A stretch of DNA of 5,081 nt from Clostridiales bacterium (GTDB lineage: Bacteria > Bacillota > Clostridia > Tissierellales > Sedimentibacteraceae): NCBI GenBank assembly GCA_003457065.1, contig DMJQ01000039.1, positions 1-5,081 on the forward strand, read 5' to 3'. Below are positions 1-5,081 of this stretch, piece after piece. Position numbers and translations under genes: made by a program. How positions within the stretch are numbered: the first letter of the stretch is position 1; each line of letters starts with the position of its first letter. The notes beneath the pieces were generated by a model. It did not search any database. It was given only the letters and a program-made list of their open reading frames with translations, and was not told the origin of the DNA.

Positions 1-333
1 CGCAAGATGGGCTATATGGTTGACCGTAAACACAGAGACTTCACTGATGAAGATATTCAGAAACTGGCTGACACCTTTGAAGCATTCCAGAACGGAACTC
101 TGGAAGATGTGAAGGGATTCTGTGCGGTAGCCGATTTGCAGACTATCGAAAAGCAGGACTACATTCTGACTCCTGGGCGCTATGTTGGTATTGAAGAACA
201 GGAAGAAGATAGCGAACCGTTTGATGAAAAAATGGCTCGCCTGACATCGGAGCTTTCTGATATGTTTGCCAAGTCCCATGAACTCGAAGCAGAAATCCGT
301 AAGAAGCTGGGGGCGATTGGTTATGAAATTTGA
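1..333 (+). CDS. hsdM: Type I restriction-modification DNA methyltransferase HsdM, C-terminal end (partial)
   Basis: This is the last 110 codons of the modification subunit, which methylates adenine in the target sequence when complexed with HsdS and is also needed in the HsdR2M2S restriction complex. The reading frame is open from the first base of the window, so the gene begins upstream and the catalytic NPPY-type motif is not visible. What is seen is the conserved C-terminal signature Y-I-L-T-P-G-R-Y-V-G (about residues 53-62 of the visible part), typical of HsdM, followed by an acidic linker and a charged helical tail that in this family contacts HsdS. The stop TGA at 331-333 overlaps the next gene by 11 bp, indicating translational coupling to hsdS. 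The family assignment rests on this signature plus the adjacent hsdS and hsdR genes. Confidence 0.92.
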   Translation, partial: RKMGYMVDRKHRDFTDEDIQKLADTFEAFQNGTLEDVKGFCAVADLQTIEKQDYILTPGRYVGIEEQEEDSEPFDEKMARLTSELSDMFAKSHELEAEIRKKLGAIGYEI

Positions 334-898
334 TGAAAGCTTGCTCTACAATATTAAATCAGATTACCAAGGAATCAGATACTCGTTGTTCGATCTTGCG
401 ACTTGGAAAAATGGACTTGCATTCAAAAAGATAGATTTTTCAGATAAGGGCTTACCGGTTATTAAAATCGCAGAACTGAATAATGGCATTAGTTCTAACA
501 CATCGTTCACGCAGGGCGATTATGGCGAAGAAGTTTTTGTTCAGTGGGATGATCTTCTTTTTTCATGGTCTGGAAATCCTCAAACATCAATAGATGTTTT
601 TCGGTATCGTCTGCCAGATGGGTGGCTGAATCAGCACATATTTAAGGTGACTGCAAATATTGAATTGGTTACTAAAGATTTTCTCTACTATACTTTGAAG
701 TATCTAAAACCTTACTTTACGCAAATAGCGACCAATAAGCAGACAACAGGATTGGGGCATGTAACGATTGCGGATCTAAAACGAATGAGCGTCGTGATTC
801 CGCAAAAAGGGATTCAGGAGCAGATTACTTCCATATTGAAGGCTATTGACGACAAAATAGAAGTAAATTCTAATATAAACGAAAATTTAGCGGCTTAA
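323..898 (+). CDS. hsdS: HsdS half subunit (N1: one TRD plus central helix), phase-variable locus 1 in truncated orientation
   Basis: This specificity subunit has 191 residues, about half the usual 370-420. It has one TRD (about residues 15-150, with the pattern W-D-D-L-L-F-S-W-S-G-N-P and G-W-L-N-Q-H-I-F-K-V), then a conserved segment (IPQKGIQEQITSIL from about 159) and a coiled-coil helix ending NINENLAA. ATG 323 is chosen because it overlaps the hsdM stop, gives a normal HsdS N-terminus and has a G-rich Shine-Dalgarno (309-313) nine bases upstream. An in-frame ATG at 266 lies deep inside hsdM and is unlikely. The end is not random decay: the last sense codons lie in a 15-bp inverted repeat (876-890), and the missing second half lies just downstream on the opposite strand. 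Inversion would make a 396-residue protein. As it stands the product may be inactive, or may pair as a half-S dimer recognising a palindromic bipartite target. Confidence 0.9.
   Translation: MKFDESLLYNIKSDYQGIRYSLFDLATWKNGLAFKKIDFSDKGLPVIKIAELNNGISSNTSFTQGDYGEEVFVQWDDLLFSWSGNPQTSIDVFRYRLPDGWLNQHIFKVTANIELVTKDFLYYTLKYLKPYFTQIATNKQTTGLGHVTIADLKRMSVVIPQKGIQEQITSILKAIDDKIEVNSNINENLAA
876..890 (+). repeat. 15-bp hsdS recombination repeat, copy 1 (left end of locus 1 inverton)
   Basis: TAAACGAAAATTTAG inside the 3' end of the half hsdS, encoding part of I-N-E-N-L. It is perfectly repeated in inverted orientation at 1518-1532 and 3755-3769 and directly at 3152-3166. It marks the left crossover point of the locus 1 invertible segment. 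A longer match of 34 bp (876-909) is shared with the locus 2 right end (3736-3769), because both abut a C-terminal hsdS end. Confidence 0.92.
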
Positions 899-1530
899 AG
901 GTCGATGTCGGATACATCCAGTTCGCCGGACATCAACTTGGGAAGAAGCGTATCTCTCAGTAACGAAAGCCGTTTGTTCTCAGCTCTATTGGAATAGATC
1001 TGCTTAATCAGTGGTAATGCAATGGTATTAAACTCGACTAACGCTACTTCTGACGGAAAAACAATGGGATATGTCATAATCTGCTGTTTATCTCCACGAG
1101 GCATTTTTGTTCCTTTGGCTCCAGCAACCATAAATGCGAAGAACTTGTCGGCATATAGCGTGCTGAATAGATACGCTGAGTATTGAGGTTGATTAGGCGT
1201 GAAACAAAGAACATCGGTCGAGCATCCACACTCGTCCTCGCAGTAGACAATCTTCTTAAAGTAAGGGCGAATGTTAGAAATCAAAGTATCACCCTTGTGG
1301 CAAGCAGTAGTCTGCGGCGTTGTTGGGAGGCTTGTAGCGTCAGTAGAGCCAGCTTTCCTCGGTAGCATATTCTCCGTTGAGAAGTAAGTGGTAACATCCA
1401 GCTCAGAAACAGCCACTCTATCTTTGGAATATGAGCAAATATCTGAAAGGACTCCCTGCTTGGCTGCTATATCAACATCGCCAAACCGTTCTTGATATAC
1501 CGTTTGCAAAAGAACAGCTAAATTTTCGTT
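895..1530 (-). CDS. hsdS: Silent inverted hsdS 3' half (C1: second TRD plus C-terminal conserved region, no start)
   Basis: Read on the - strand, this is the second half of an HsdS: a TRD (starting around FGDVDIAAKQGVLSDICSYS), then the C-terminal helix (NRAENKRLSLLRDTLLPKLM) and the ending SGELDVSDIDL. That ending nearly matches locus 2 (AGEIDISDIDL). The frame is open back through the 15-bp repeat, where it reads N-E-N-L-A-V-L-L, exactly in phase with the N-E-N-L of N1; a TAG lies just upstream at 1537-1539. A TTG at 1507-1509 could be called as a start, but no ribosome binding site is obvious and the cassette structure makes an untranslated silent form likelier. Inversion between 876-890 and 1518-1532 would fuse N1 residues 1-189 to 207 residues of this half. 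Its stop overlaps the N1 stop in the palindrome TTAA (895-898). Confidence 0.85.
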   Translation of the reverse strand, partial: NENLAVLLQTVYQERFGDVDIAAKQGVLSDICSYSKDRVAVSELDVTTYFSTENMLPRKAGSTDATSLPTTPQTTACHKGDTLISNIRPYFKKIVYCEDECGCSTDVLCFTPNQPQYSAYLFSTLYADKFFAFMVAGAKGTKMPRGDKQQIMTYPIVFPSEVALVEFNTIALPLIKQIYSNRAENKRLSLLRDTLLPKLMSGELDVSDIDL

Positions 1531-1532
1531 TA
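1518..1532 (-). repeat. 15-bp hsdS recombination repeat, copy 2 (right end of locus 1 inverton)
   Basis: CTAAATTTTCGTTTA on the + strand, the exact reverse complement of copy 1. It lies at the 5' edge of the silent C1 half, in the phase that encodes N-E-N-L. With 876-890 it brackets an invertible segment of 627 bp (891-1517). Confidence 0.92.
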
Positions 1533-1624
1533 CGACCTAACCCATAACTTCTGCGAGTGGCAGGAGTTTATACTGAGGATTGCCACTCCATAGTCATTCC
1601 CTAATCATAAAAGGAGAATAGACT
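1533..1624 (+). promoter_or_regulatory. Leader region of the recombinase gene with two potential hairpins and a possible promoter
   Basis: This stretch lies outside the locus 1 inverton and precedes the recombinase. It contains an 8-bp inverted repeat, GAGTGGCA (1555-1562) and TGCCACTC (1581-1588), with an 18-base loop. A second pair, CATAGTC (1589-1595) and GACTATG (1621-1627), places the recombinase ATG in one arm and its Shine-Dalgarno AAGGAG (1611-1616) in the loop. TATACT at 1569-1574 resembles a -10 element but no good -35 is visible at normal spacing; TTGCCA at 1580-1585 is -35-like but lacks a convincing -10. There is no T-run after the first stem, so it does not look like a rho-independent terminator. 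A promoter or a structured leader controlling recombinase level is inference. Confidence 0.35.
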
Positions 1625-2620
1625 ATGAACGATGAATTTGTAAATGATGTGCTACGAGATATGCTGGCATATCTCGATAATGGACAGGCAGAGCAGCTAC
1701 GGCGAGTGTTGAAGCACAATCTTTCCGGATATGAGATTCAGCGAAGAACTGATAGTACAGCCGAGGATGCAAGTGCAGAAAATGCACGGTTGACCGGTGC
1801 GTTTCTTTCGGCAAAGCGAATTGAAGGATGTTCCGAAAAGTCGCTTTCCTATTACCGAAAGACAATCGAAACCATGTCTGAGAAAATTGGAAAAGGGATC
1901 ACGCATATTACGACCAATGATCTGCGTTCCTATTTGACCGGCTATCAGACAGAGCGAAAATCCAGTAAGGTGACGATTGACAACATCCGCAGAATCTTAT
2001 CCAGTTTCTTTTCCTGGCTTGAAGATGAAGATTACATCCTGAAAAGCCCAGTACGCAGGATTCACAAGGTGAAAACGGCTGTGACTATCAAAGAAACCTA
2101 CACGGATGAAGCGCTGGAAACCATGCGTGACCATTGCGATTCTCTGCGTGATCTGGCTTTGATTGATATGCTGGCATCAACCGGAATGCGTGTAGGCGAA
2201 TTGGTGCTTCTCAATCGAGATGACATCAACTTTGAGGAGCGAGAGTGTGTGGTGTTTGGTAAAGGCAGCAAGGAGAGAATGGTCTACTTTGATGCCAGAA
2301 CCAAAATCCACCTTCAGAACTACCTTGCACAGAGAACGGATAGCAACAACGCCCTGTTTGTATCGCTGAAAGCGCCATACGAAAGATTGCAGATTGGCGG
2401 TGTGGAATCAAGGCTGCGTGAACTTGGCAAGCGGCTTTCGCTTCCAAGAGTACATCCGCACAAATTCAGACGAACCCTCGCTACAATGGCGATTGACAAA
2501 GGAATGCCCGTGGAGCAGCTTCAACGGCTCTTGGGGCATCAACGAATAGACACGACCTTGCAGTATGCAATGGTCAAACAGAGCAATGTTAAGATTGCTC
2601 ACCGCAAATACATAGGTTAG
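1625..2620 (+). CDS. Tyrosine site-specific recombinase (putative hsdS invertase, Xer/phage-integrase family)
   Basis: This 331-residue protein cuts and rejoins DNA through a 3'-phosphotyrosine intermediate. An N-terminal extension (1-50) precedes a SAM-like core-binding domain (about 54-145) and the catalytic domain (about 158-331). The full catalytic set is visible with XerD-like spacing: R189 (in STGMRVGEL), K213 (GKGSKER), H279 and R282 (HPHKFRRT), H305 (LLGHQRIDTT) and nucleophile Y314. No residue is missing, so it should be active. ATG 1625 has a strong AAGGAG eight bases upstream. It sits between two invertible hsdS loci and ends 14 bp before the second hsdS start, so the two are probably cotranscribed. 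Its likely substrates are the four 15-bp repeats; this is inferred from position and from known hsdS-linked recombinases. It is not a typical prophage integrase setting, since no phage genes or att-tRNA site accompany it. Confidence 0.93.
   Translation: MNDEFVNDVLRDMLAYLDNGQAEQLRRVLKHNLSGYEIQRRTDSTAEDASAENARLTGAFLSAKRIEGCSEKSLSYYRKTIETMSEKIGKGITHITTNDLRSYLTGYQTERKSSKVTIDNIRRILSSFFSWLEDEDYILKSPVRRIHKVKTAVTIKETYTDEALETMRDHCDSLRDLALIDMLASTGMRVGELVLLNRDDINFEERECVVFGKGSKERMVYFDARTKIHLQNYLAQRTDSNNALFVSLKAPYERLQIGGVESRLRELGKRLSLPRVHPHKFRRTLATMAIDKGMPVEQLQRLLGHQRIDTTLQYAMVKQSNVKIAHRKYIG
1655..1676. repeat. 22-bp near-perfect palindrome inside the start of the recombinase gene
   Basis: Arms CGAGATATGC (1655-1664) and GCATATCTCG (1667-1676) are perfect reverse complements separated by two bases (TG). 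The element begins 30 bases after the recombinase start codon and overlaps codons 11-18. It could be a protein-binding operator, for instance for autoregulation by the recombinase, or a stable mRNA hairpin near the ribosome entry zone. Coding constraint alone does not predict such symmetry, but chance cannot be excluded. Confidence 0.55.
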
Positions 2621-2634
2621 GAGTGTGAACTATC

Positions 2635-3750
2635 GTGGTAAAATTTAAGGATATATGCACTAAAATAGGTAGCGGTGCTACGCCGAAAGGTGGAAAGGAA
2701 GCATACTGTGAGGAGGGCATCTCCCTAATCCGAAGCCAAAATGTGTTGGATTTTGCTTTTTCAGCTGATGGGTTAGCTTTCATAAATGATTTGCAGGCAG
2801 AAAAACTAAAAAATGTAATTGTTGAAGAAGGTGATGTTCTACTCAATATTACGGGTGACTCTGTTGCAAGAGCGTGTATGGTAGATAAAAAGTATTTACC
2901 AGCAAGAGTTAATCAGCACGTCTGCATAGTACGAGCCGATCTGCAAAAGGCTGTGCCAAGCTATCTGTTGTATTTTTTGCAGTTAAACAAAGAATACTTA
3001 TTACAATTAGCGGCTGGCGGTGCAACAAGAAACGCTCTTACCAAAGAAATGATTAATAATCTGGAATTGGAATTGCCGTCGATTGAAGATCAACAGAAAA
3101 TCACTGCAATTTTAGATGACATACAAGCAAGAATGGATTGCAATAATGCGATAAACGAAAATTTAGAGCAGCAAATCGAAGCTATTTTCAATAACAAGTA
3201 TGCGCCCTCGTTGTGTTGTCCAAATTGGGTTGTTGGAACAATTGGTGATGTTGTAACGCTACAAAGAGGATACGATTTACCAAGGGACAAGATGGTTTCT
3301 GGTTCTTATCCAGTAGCAGGATCAACAGATACAATTTTTTATCACAACGAATATACAACGGAAGCACCTTGTGTAGTTATGGGACGAAGCGGCAACATCG
3401 GTAAGCCAAGACTTTATATGGAAAGATGCTGGGCACATAATACCACCTTGTTTGTAAAAGATTTCAAAGGGAACAACCCGTATTGGAGCTACTATATGCT
3501 TCGTAGCATCGACTACTCACAATTCCGTGGAGGAAGTGCCGTGCCTACCTTGAATAGGAATCACGTTCATTCCTTTGAAATTTCTATTCCGCCCGTAAAT
3601 CAGCAGAATGAATTTGCTGAAATAATATTGCCATTACTGTTACTAATTGAAAATAATCGAAAAGAAATCAAGCGACTCTCTACACTTAGACAAGCGTTGC
3701 TGCCGAAACTGATGGCGGGAGAGATTGATATATCTGACATCGACCTTTAA
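2635..3750 (+). CDS. hsdS: Full-length HsdS specificity subunit (N2-C2), phase-variable locus 2 in intact orientation
   Basis: A 371-residue two-TRD specificity subunit that directs HsdM and HsdR to a bipartite target. The first TRD (about residues 1-145; IGSGATPKGG, LIRSQNV, LLNITGDS, ARVNQHV) is followed by the central conserved helix (PSIEDQQKI 148-156 through NENLEQQIEAIF). The second TRD (about 198-315; LQRGYDLP, GRSGNIGKPRLY, HNTTLFV, GGSAVPTLNR) is followed by the C-terminal helix and DISDIDL. The start is GTG 2635; an in-frame TGA at 2626-2628 rules out an earlier one, and AGGAG at 2619-2623 is suitably placed. The central helix contains the 15-bp repeat (3152-3166, codons I173-E178), and an inverted copy lies just after the stop (3755-3769). 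Inversion would leave a 179-residue half-S ending NENLAA, mirroring locus 1. Its TRDs differ clearly from those of N1 and C1, so its target is expected to differ. Confidence 0.94.
   Translation: MVKFKDICTKIGSGATPKGGKEAYCEEGISLIRSQNVLDFAFSADGLAFINDLQAEKLKNVIVEEGDVLLNITGDSVARACMVDKKYLPARVNQHVCIVRADLQKAVPSYLLYFLQLNKEYLLQLAAGGATRNALTKEMINNLELELPSIEDQQKITAILDDIQARMDCNNAINENLEQQIEAIFNNKYAPSLCCPNWVVGTIGDVVTLQRGYDLPRDKMVSGSYPVAGSTDTIFYHNEYTTEAPCVVMGRSGNIGKPRLYMERCWAHNTTLFVKDFKGNNPYWSYYMLRSIDYSQFRGGSAVPTLNRNHVHSFEISIPPVNQQNEFAEIILPLLLLIENNRKEIKRLSTLRQALLPKLMAGEIDISDIDL
3152..3166 (+). repeat. 15-bp hsdS recombination repeat, copy 3 (left end of locus 2 inverton)
   Basis: TAAACGAAAATTTAG in the central-helix coding region of the full-length hsdS. 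It is a direct repeat of 876-890 (16 bp identical including the preceding A) and inverted relative to 1518-1532 and 3755-3769. Codon phase is the same as in copy 1, so all junctions stay in frame. Confidence 0.92.
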
Positions 3751-3769
3751 GCCGCTAAATTTTCGTTTA
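3736..3769 (-). repeat. Right end of locus 2 inverton: copy 4 of the 15-bp repeat within a 34-bp inverted repeat
   Basis: Positions 3755-3769 are the exact reverse complement of TAAACGAAAATTTAG. The match to the locus 1 left end is longer, 34 bp (3736-3769 against 876-909). It covers the last hsdS codons D-I-D-L, the TAA stop, and the bases that become a GCG GCT TAA truncating ending after inversion. With 3152-3166 it brackets a segment of 588 bp (3167-3754). The outer flank makes a 7-bp symmetric arrangement, AAATTTT (3757-3763) and AAAATTT (3769-3775). Confidence 0.9.
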
Positions 3770-3794
3770 AAATTTGTAGAAGGGAGAAATATCT

Positions 3795-4433
3795 ATGCTT
3801 AGAGATTGGAATTTTTGGTGTACCGTGATGACATCTGTTGCATCTGTCATTGCGTTATGTGTATCAGTCCACCAAATACGACTAAGTAATAAACAGCAAC
3901 TGTTTGATCGCCGCTTGAAAGCATATATGATGGCAAATAGCATTATTTCCCTTTGCAAAGAAAACTACGTTTTCCTTTCAGAGAAAAGAAAAGCAGAACC
4001 TCAGTTTGCTAATGACCTTGTTTTTGTATGGCTTACAAACAATACATATATGGAGGGGCAAGCAGAAGCCATCGAGCATCCCTTAGAACAGCCATTTCAC
4101 AAGGAGCTTTTGAAAAAACGAGAAGAACTTAGAAATATGGCAATGGAATTTGAATTTATTTTCAAAGGCAATGTTGCGTCGCTTTATGGCAATTTCCTGA
4201 GAGATTACGAAAATGCATTGGCTGTAATGTATCAGTATGAGATTATTATTAGAAAAATGAAGGAAGAAAATGAAAAATATCCTCATACTTCAGAAGTGTT
4301 ATCGAAAATGTTTTCAGAAGAAGAATATCGGGACAGACTGTATGATGCATTAGGTAAACTCAAGGTGTCGTATGACACAGTGTCACAAGAAAAGAATGAT
4401 AAGCAACTGAGAAAACAGCTTGCATTGATATAG
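3795..4433 (+). CDS. Membrane-anchored protein of unknown function inside the RM operon
   Basis: This 212-residue protein is not assigned to a family I can name. Visible features are one hydrophobic helix near the N-terminus (about residues 7-25) and then a basic segment, QIRLSNKQQLFDRRLKAY. By the positive-inside rule that puts the short N-terminus outside and the large C-terminal part in the cytoplasm. The rest is mostly charged and probably helical, with coiled-coil-like stretches around KKREELRNMAMEFEF and IIIRKMKEENEKY. No enzyme motif is seen. ATG 3795 has AGGGAG (3781-3786) eight bases upstream. It begins 44 bp after the hsdS stop, just outside the inverton, and ends 13 bp before hsdR, so it is almost certainly cotranscribed with the RM genes. 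An accessory role in defence or in anchoring or control of the restriction complex is conjecture from location. Confidence 0.85.
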   Translation: MLRDWNFWCTVMTSVASVIALCVSVHQIRLSNKQQLFDRRLKAYMMANSIISLCKENYVFLSEKRKAEPQFANDLVFVWLTNNTYMEGQAEAIEHPLEQPFHKELLKKREELRNMAMEFEFIFKGNVASLYGNFLRDYENALAVMYQYEIIIRKMKEENEKYPHTSEVLSKMFSEEEYRDRLYDALGKLKVSYDTVSQEKNDKQLRKQLALI

Positions 4434-4446
4434 GGGGCGAAAGCAT

Positions 4447-5081
4447 ATGGCAAGATTATATACCGAAGCGGACTATGAAAACTCCGTAATCGAATTATTC
4501 CGGAACATGGGGTACAGTTACCTGTATGGACCCGACATAGAGAGGGAGTTTCGCAATCCTCTGTATGAGGAAGAACTTGTTGCTTCCCTATATCGTTTGA
4601 ACCGTTCTCTGCCAGAGGACGCTATTAGTGATGCACTTTTTAAGCTGAAGAACTTTGAAAATGGCGAACTGGTGCAGAAAAACGCTGTTTTTATGGACTA
4701 CCTGCAAAATGGTATTCCTGTGCGCTATTTTGAGAAAGGCGAGGAACGCTCCTCCATCGTCTATCTTGTTGATTACAAGAATCCTGACAACAACTCCTTT
4801 ATCGTAGCAAATCAATGGACTTTCATCGAAAACAGCAACAAACGCCCGGATATTCTGCTTTTCCTAAATGGTATTCCGGTTGTTATTGTGGAACTGAAAT
4901 CTCCTTCCAGAGAAGAAACCGATGCTTCTGCTGCATATCGGCAGCTCCGCAACTACATGAAGGAAATCCCCTCTATGTTCATCTATAATGCCATCTGCGT
5001 TATGAGTGACCAGATGACATCCAAAGCCGGTACAATTACTTCCGGCGAAGATCGCTTCATGGAATGGAAAACGGTCGATGG
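4447..5081 (+). CDS. hsdR: Type I restriction endonuclease subunit HsdR, N-terminal part (partial)
   Basis: The first 211 codons of the restriction and translocation subunit, which normally has about 1000 residues; it runs off the window. The N-terminal nuclease domain is visible: RPDILLF with D135, VVIVELKSP with E149 and K151 (PD-(D/E)xK core), then the HsdR-typical QxxxY motif at Q166-Y170 (YRQLRNY). The start TEADYENSVIELFRNMGY is typical of HsdR. The helicase motor motifs would lie beyond the window. ATG 4447 has AGGGGG (4432-4437) nine bases upstream, overlapping the end of the previous gene. The subunit cleaves DNA distant from unmethylated targets after ATP-driven translocation. With changing HsdS subunits, its target would switch together with methylation. 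Confidence 0.94.
   Translation, partial: MARLYTEADYENSVIELFRNMGYSYLYGPDIEREFRNPLYEEELVASLYRLNRSLPEDAISDALFKLKNFENGELVQKNAVFMDYLQNGIPVRYFEKGEERSSIVYLVDYKNPDNNSFIVANQWTFIENSNKRPDILLFLNGIPVVIVELKSPSREETDASAAYRQLRNYMKEIPSMFIYNAICVMSDQMTSKAGTITSGEDRFMEWKTVD

Noticed and set aside
266..322. Upstream in-frame ATG (266) as the start of the first hsdS
   Set aside because: It would overlap hsdM by 68 bp and add a non-HsdS N-terminus. ATG 323 has a G-rich ribosome binding site and the small overlap typical of coupled genes.
1183..1365. Small + strand open frame opposite the silent hsdS half
   Set aside because: It has no ribosome binding site or recognisable protein features and lies wholly antisense to a clear HsdS coding region.
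1507..1509. TTG as a genuine start for the reverse hsdS half
   Set aside because: No convincing ribosome binding site, and the frame continues upstream through the repeat in phase with N-E-N-L. The segment is better read as a silent cassette that gains its start by inversion.
323..1530. Locus 1 hsdS as a decayed pseudogene
   Set aside because: Both halves are open, end cleanly, and meet at perfect inverted repeats in matching codon phase, which indicates programmed inversion rather than decay.
1555..1588. Rho-independent terminator before the recombinase gene
   Set aside because: The 8-bp stem has an 18-base loop and is not followed by a run of T.
1658..2177. 13-bp direct repeat GATATGCTGGCAT at 1658-1670 and 2165-2177
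   Set aside because: Both copies encode Asp-Met-Leu-Ala in the recombinase. A single 13-bp match is plausible by chance in a window this size, and no recombination role is suggested.
1625..2620. Recombinase as integrase of a prophage or integrative element
   Set aside because: No att-like tRNA end, excisionase, phage or conjugation genes are visible. The gene is embedded in the RM operon between inverted hsdS repeats, which explains it better.

Overview
The window holds most of a type I restriction-modification (RM) operon built for phase variation. It runs hsdM (3' end only) - hsdS locus 1 - tyrosine recombinase - hsdS locus 2 - a small membrane-anchored protein - hsdR (5' part only). Everything is on the + strand except one silent hsdS half on the - strand. 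Strong AGGAG-type ribosome binding sites, moderate AT richness and protein style suggest a Bacillota (Firmicutes) host, probably a gut-type Clostridium relative. That assignment is an inference; no taxonomic marker gene is present.

Layout. Positions 1-333: C-terminal end of the HsdM methyltransferase. Positions 323-898: a 191-residue half HsdS (here called N1) with one target recognition domain (TRD) and the central helix, stopped at a TAA. Positions 895-1530, - strand: a start-less second half (C1: one TRD plus the C-terminal conserved region), pointing at N1 and sharing a TTAA stop with it. Positions 1533-1624: short intergenic regulatory stretch with two possible hairpins. Positions 1625-2620: 331-residue tyrosine recombinase with all six catalytic residues. 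Positions 2635-3750: full-length two-TRD HsdS (N2-C2, 371 residues). Positions 3795-4433: 212-residue protein with one N-terminal membrane helix, function not recognised. Positions 4447-5081: start of HsdR with its PD-(D/E)xK nuclease motif.

How it works together. A 15-bp sequence, TAAACGAAAATTTAG, occurs four times: 876-890 (+), 1518-1532 (-), 3152-3166 (+) and 3755-3769 (-). In each hsdS locus the two copies are inverted and bracket the C half. In coding context they encode Asn-Glu-Asn-Leu in the central helix, so every junction stays in frame. Locus 1 is captured in the half-S orientation; flipping 891-1517 would give a 396-residue two-TRD HsdS. Locus 2 is captured in the full-length orientation; flipping it would give a 179-residue half-S ending in the same NENLAA. 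The recombinase between the loci is the obvious candidate for catalysing inversion. Crossovers between loci could mix four TRDs and so change the DNA methylation specificity of the cell. The arrangement resembles known phase-variable hsdS loci in principle, but here two complete invertible loci flank one recombinase and an uncharacterised membrane protein lies before hsdR.
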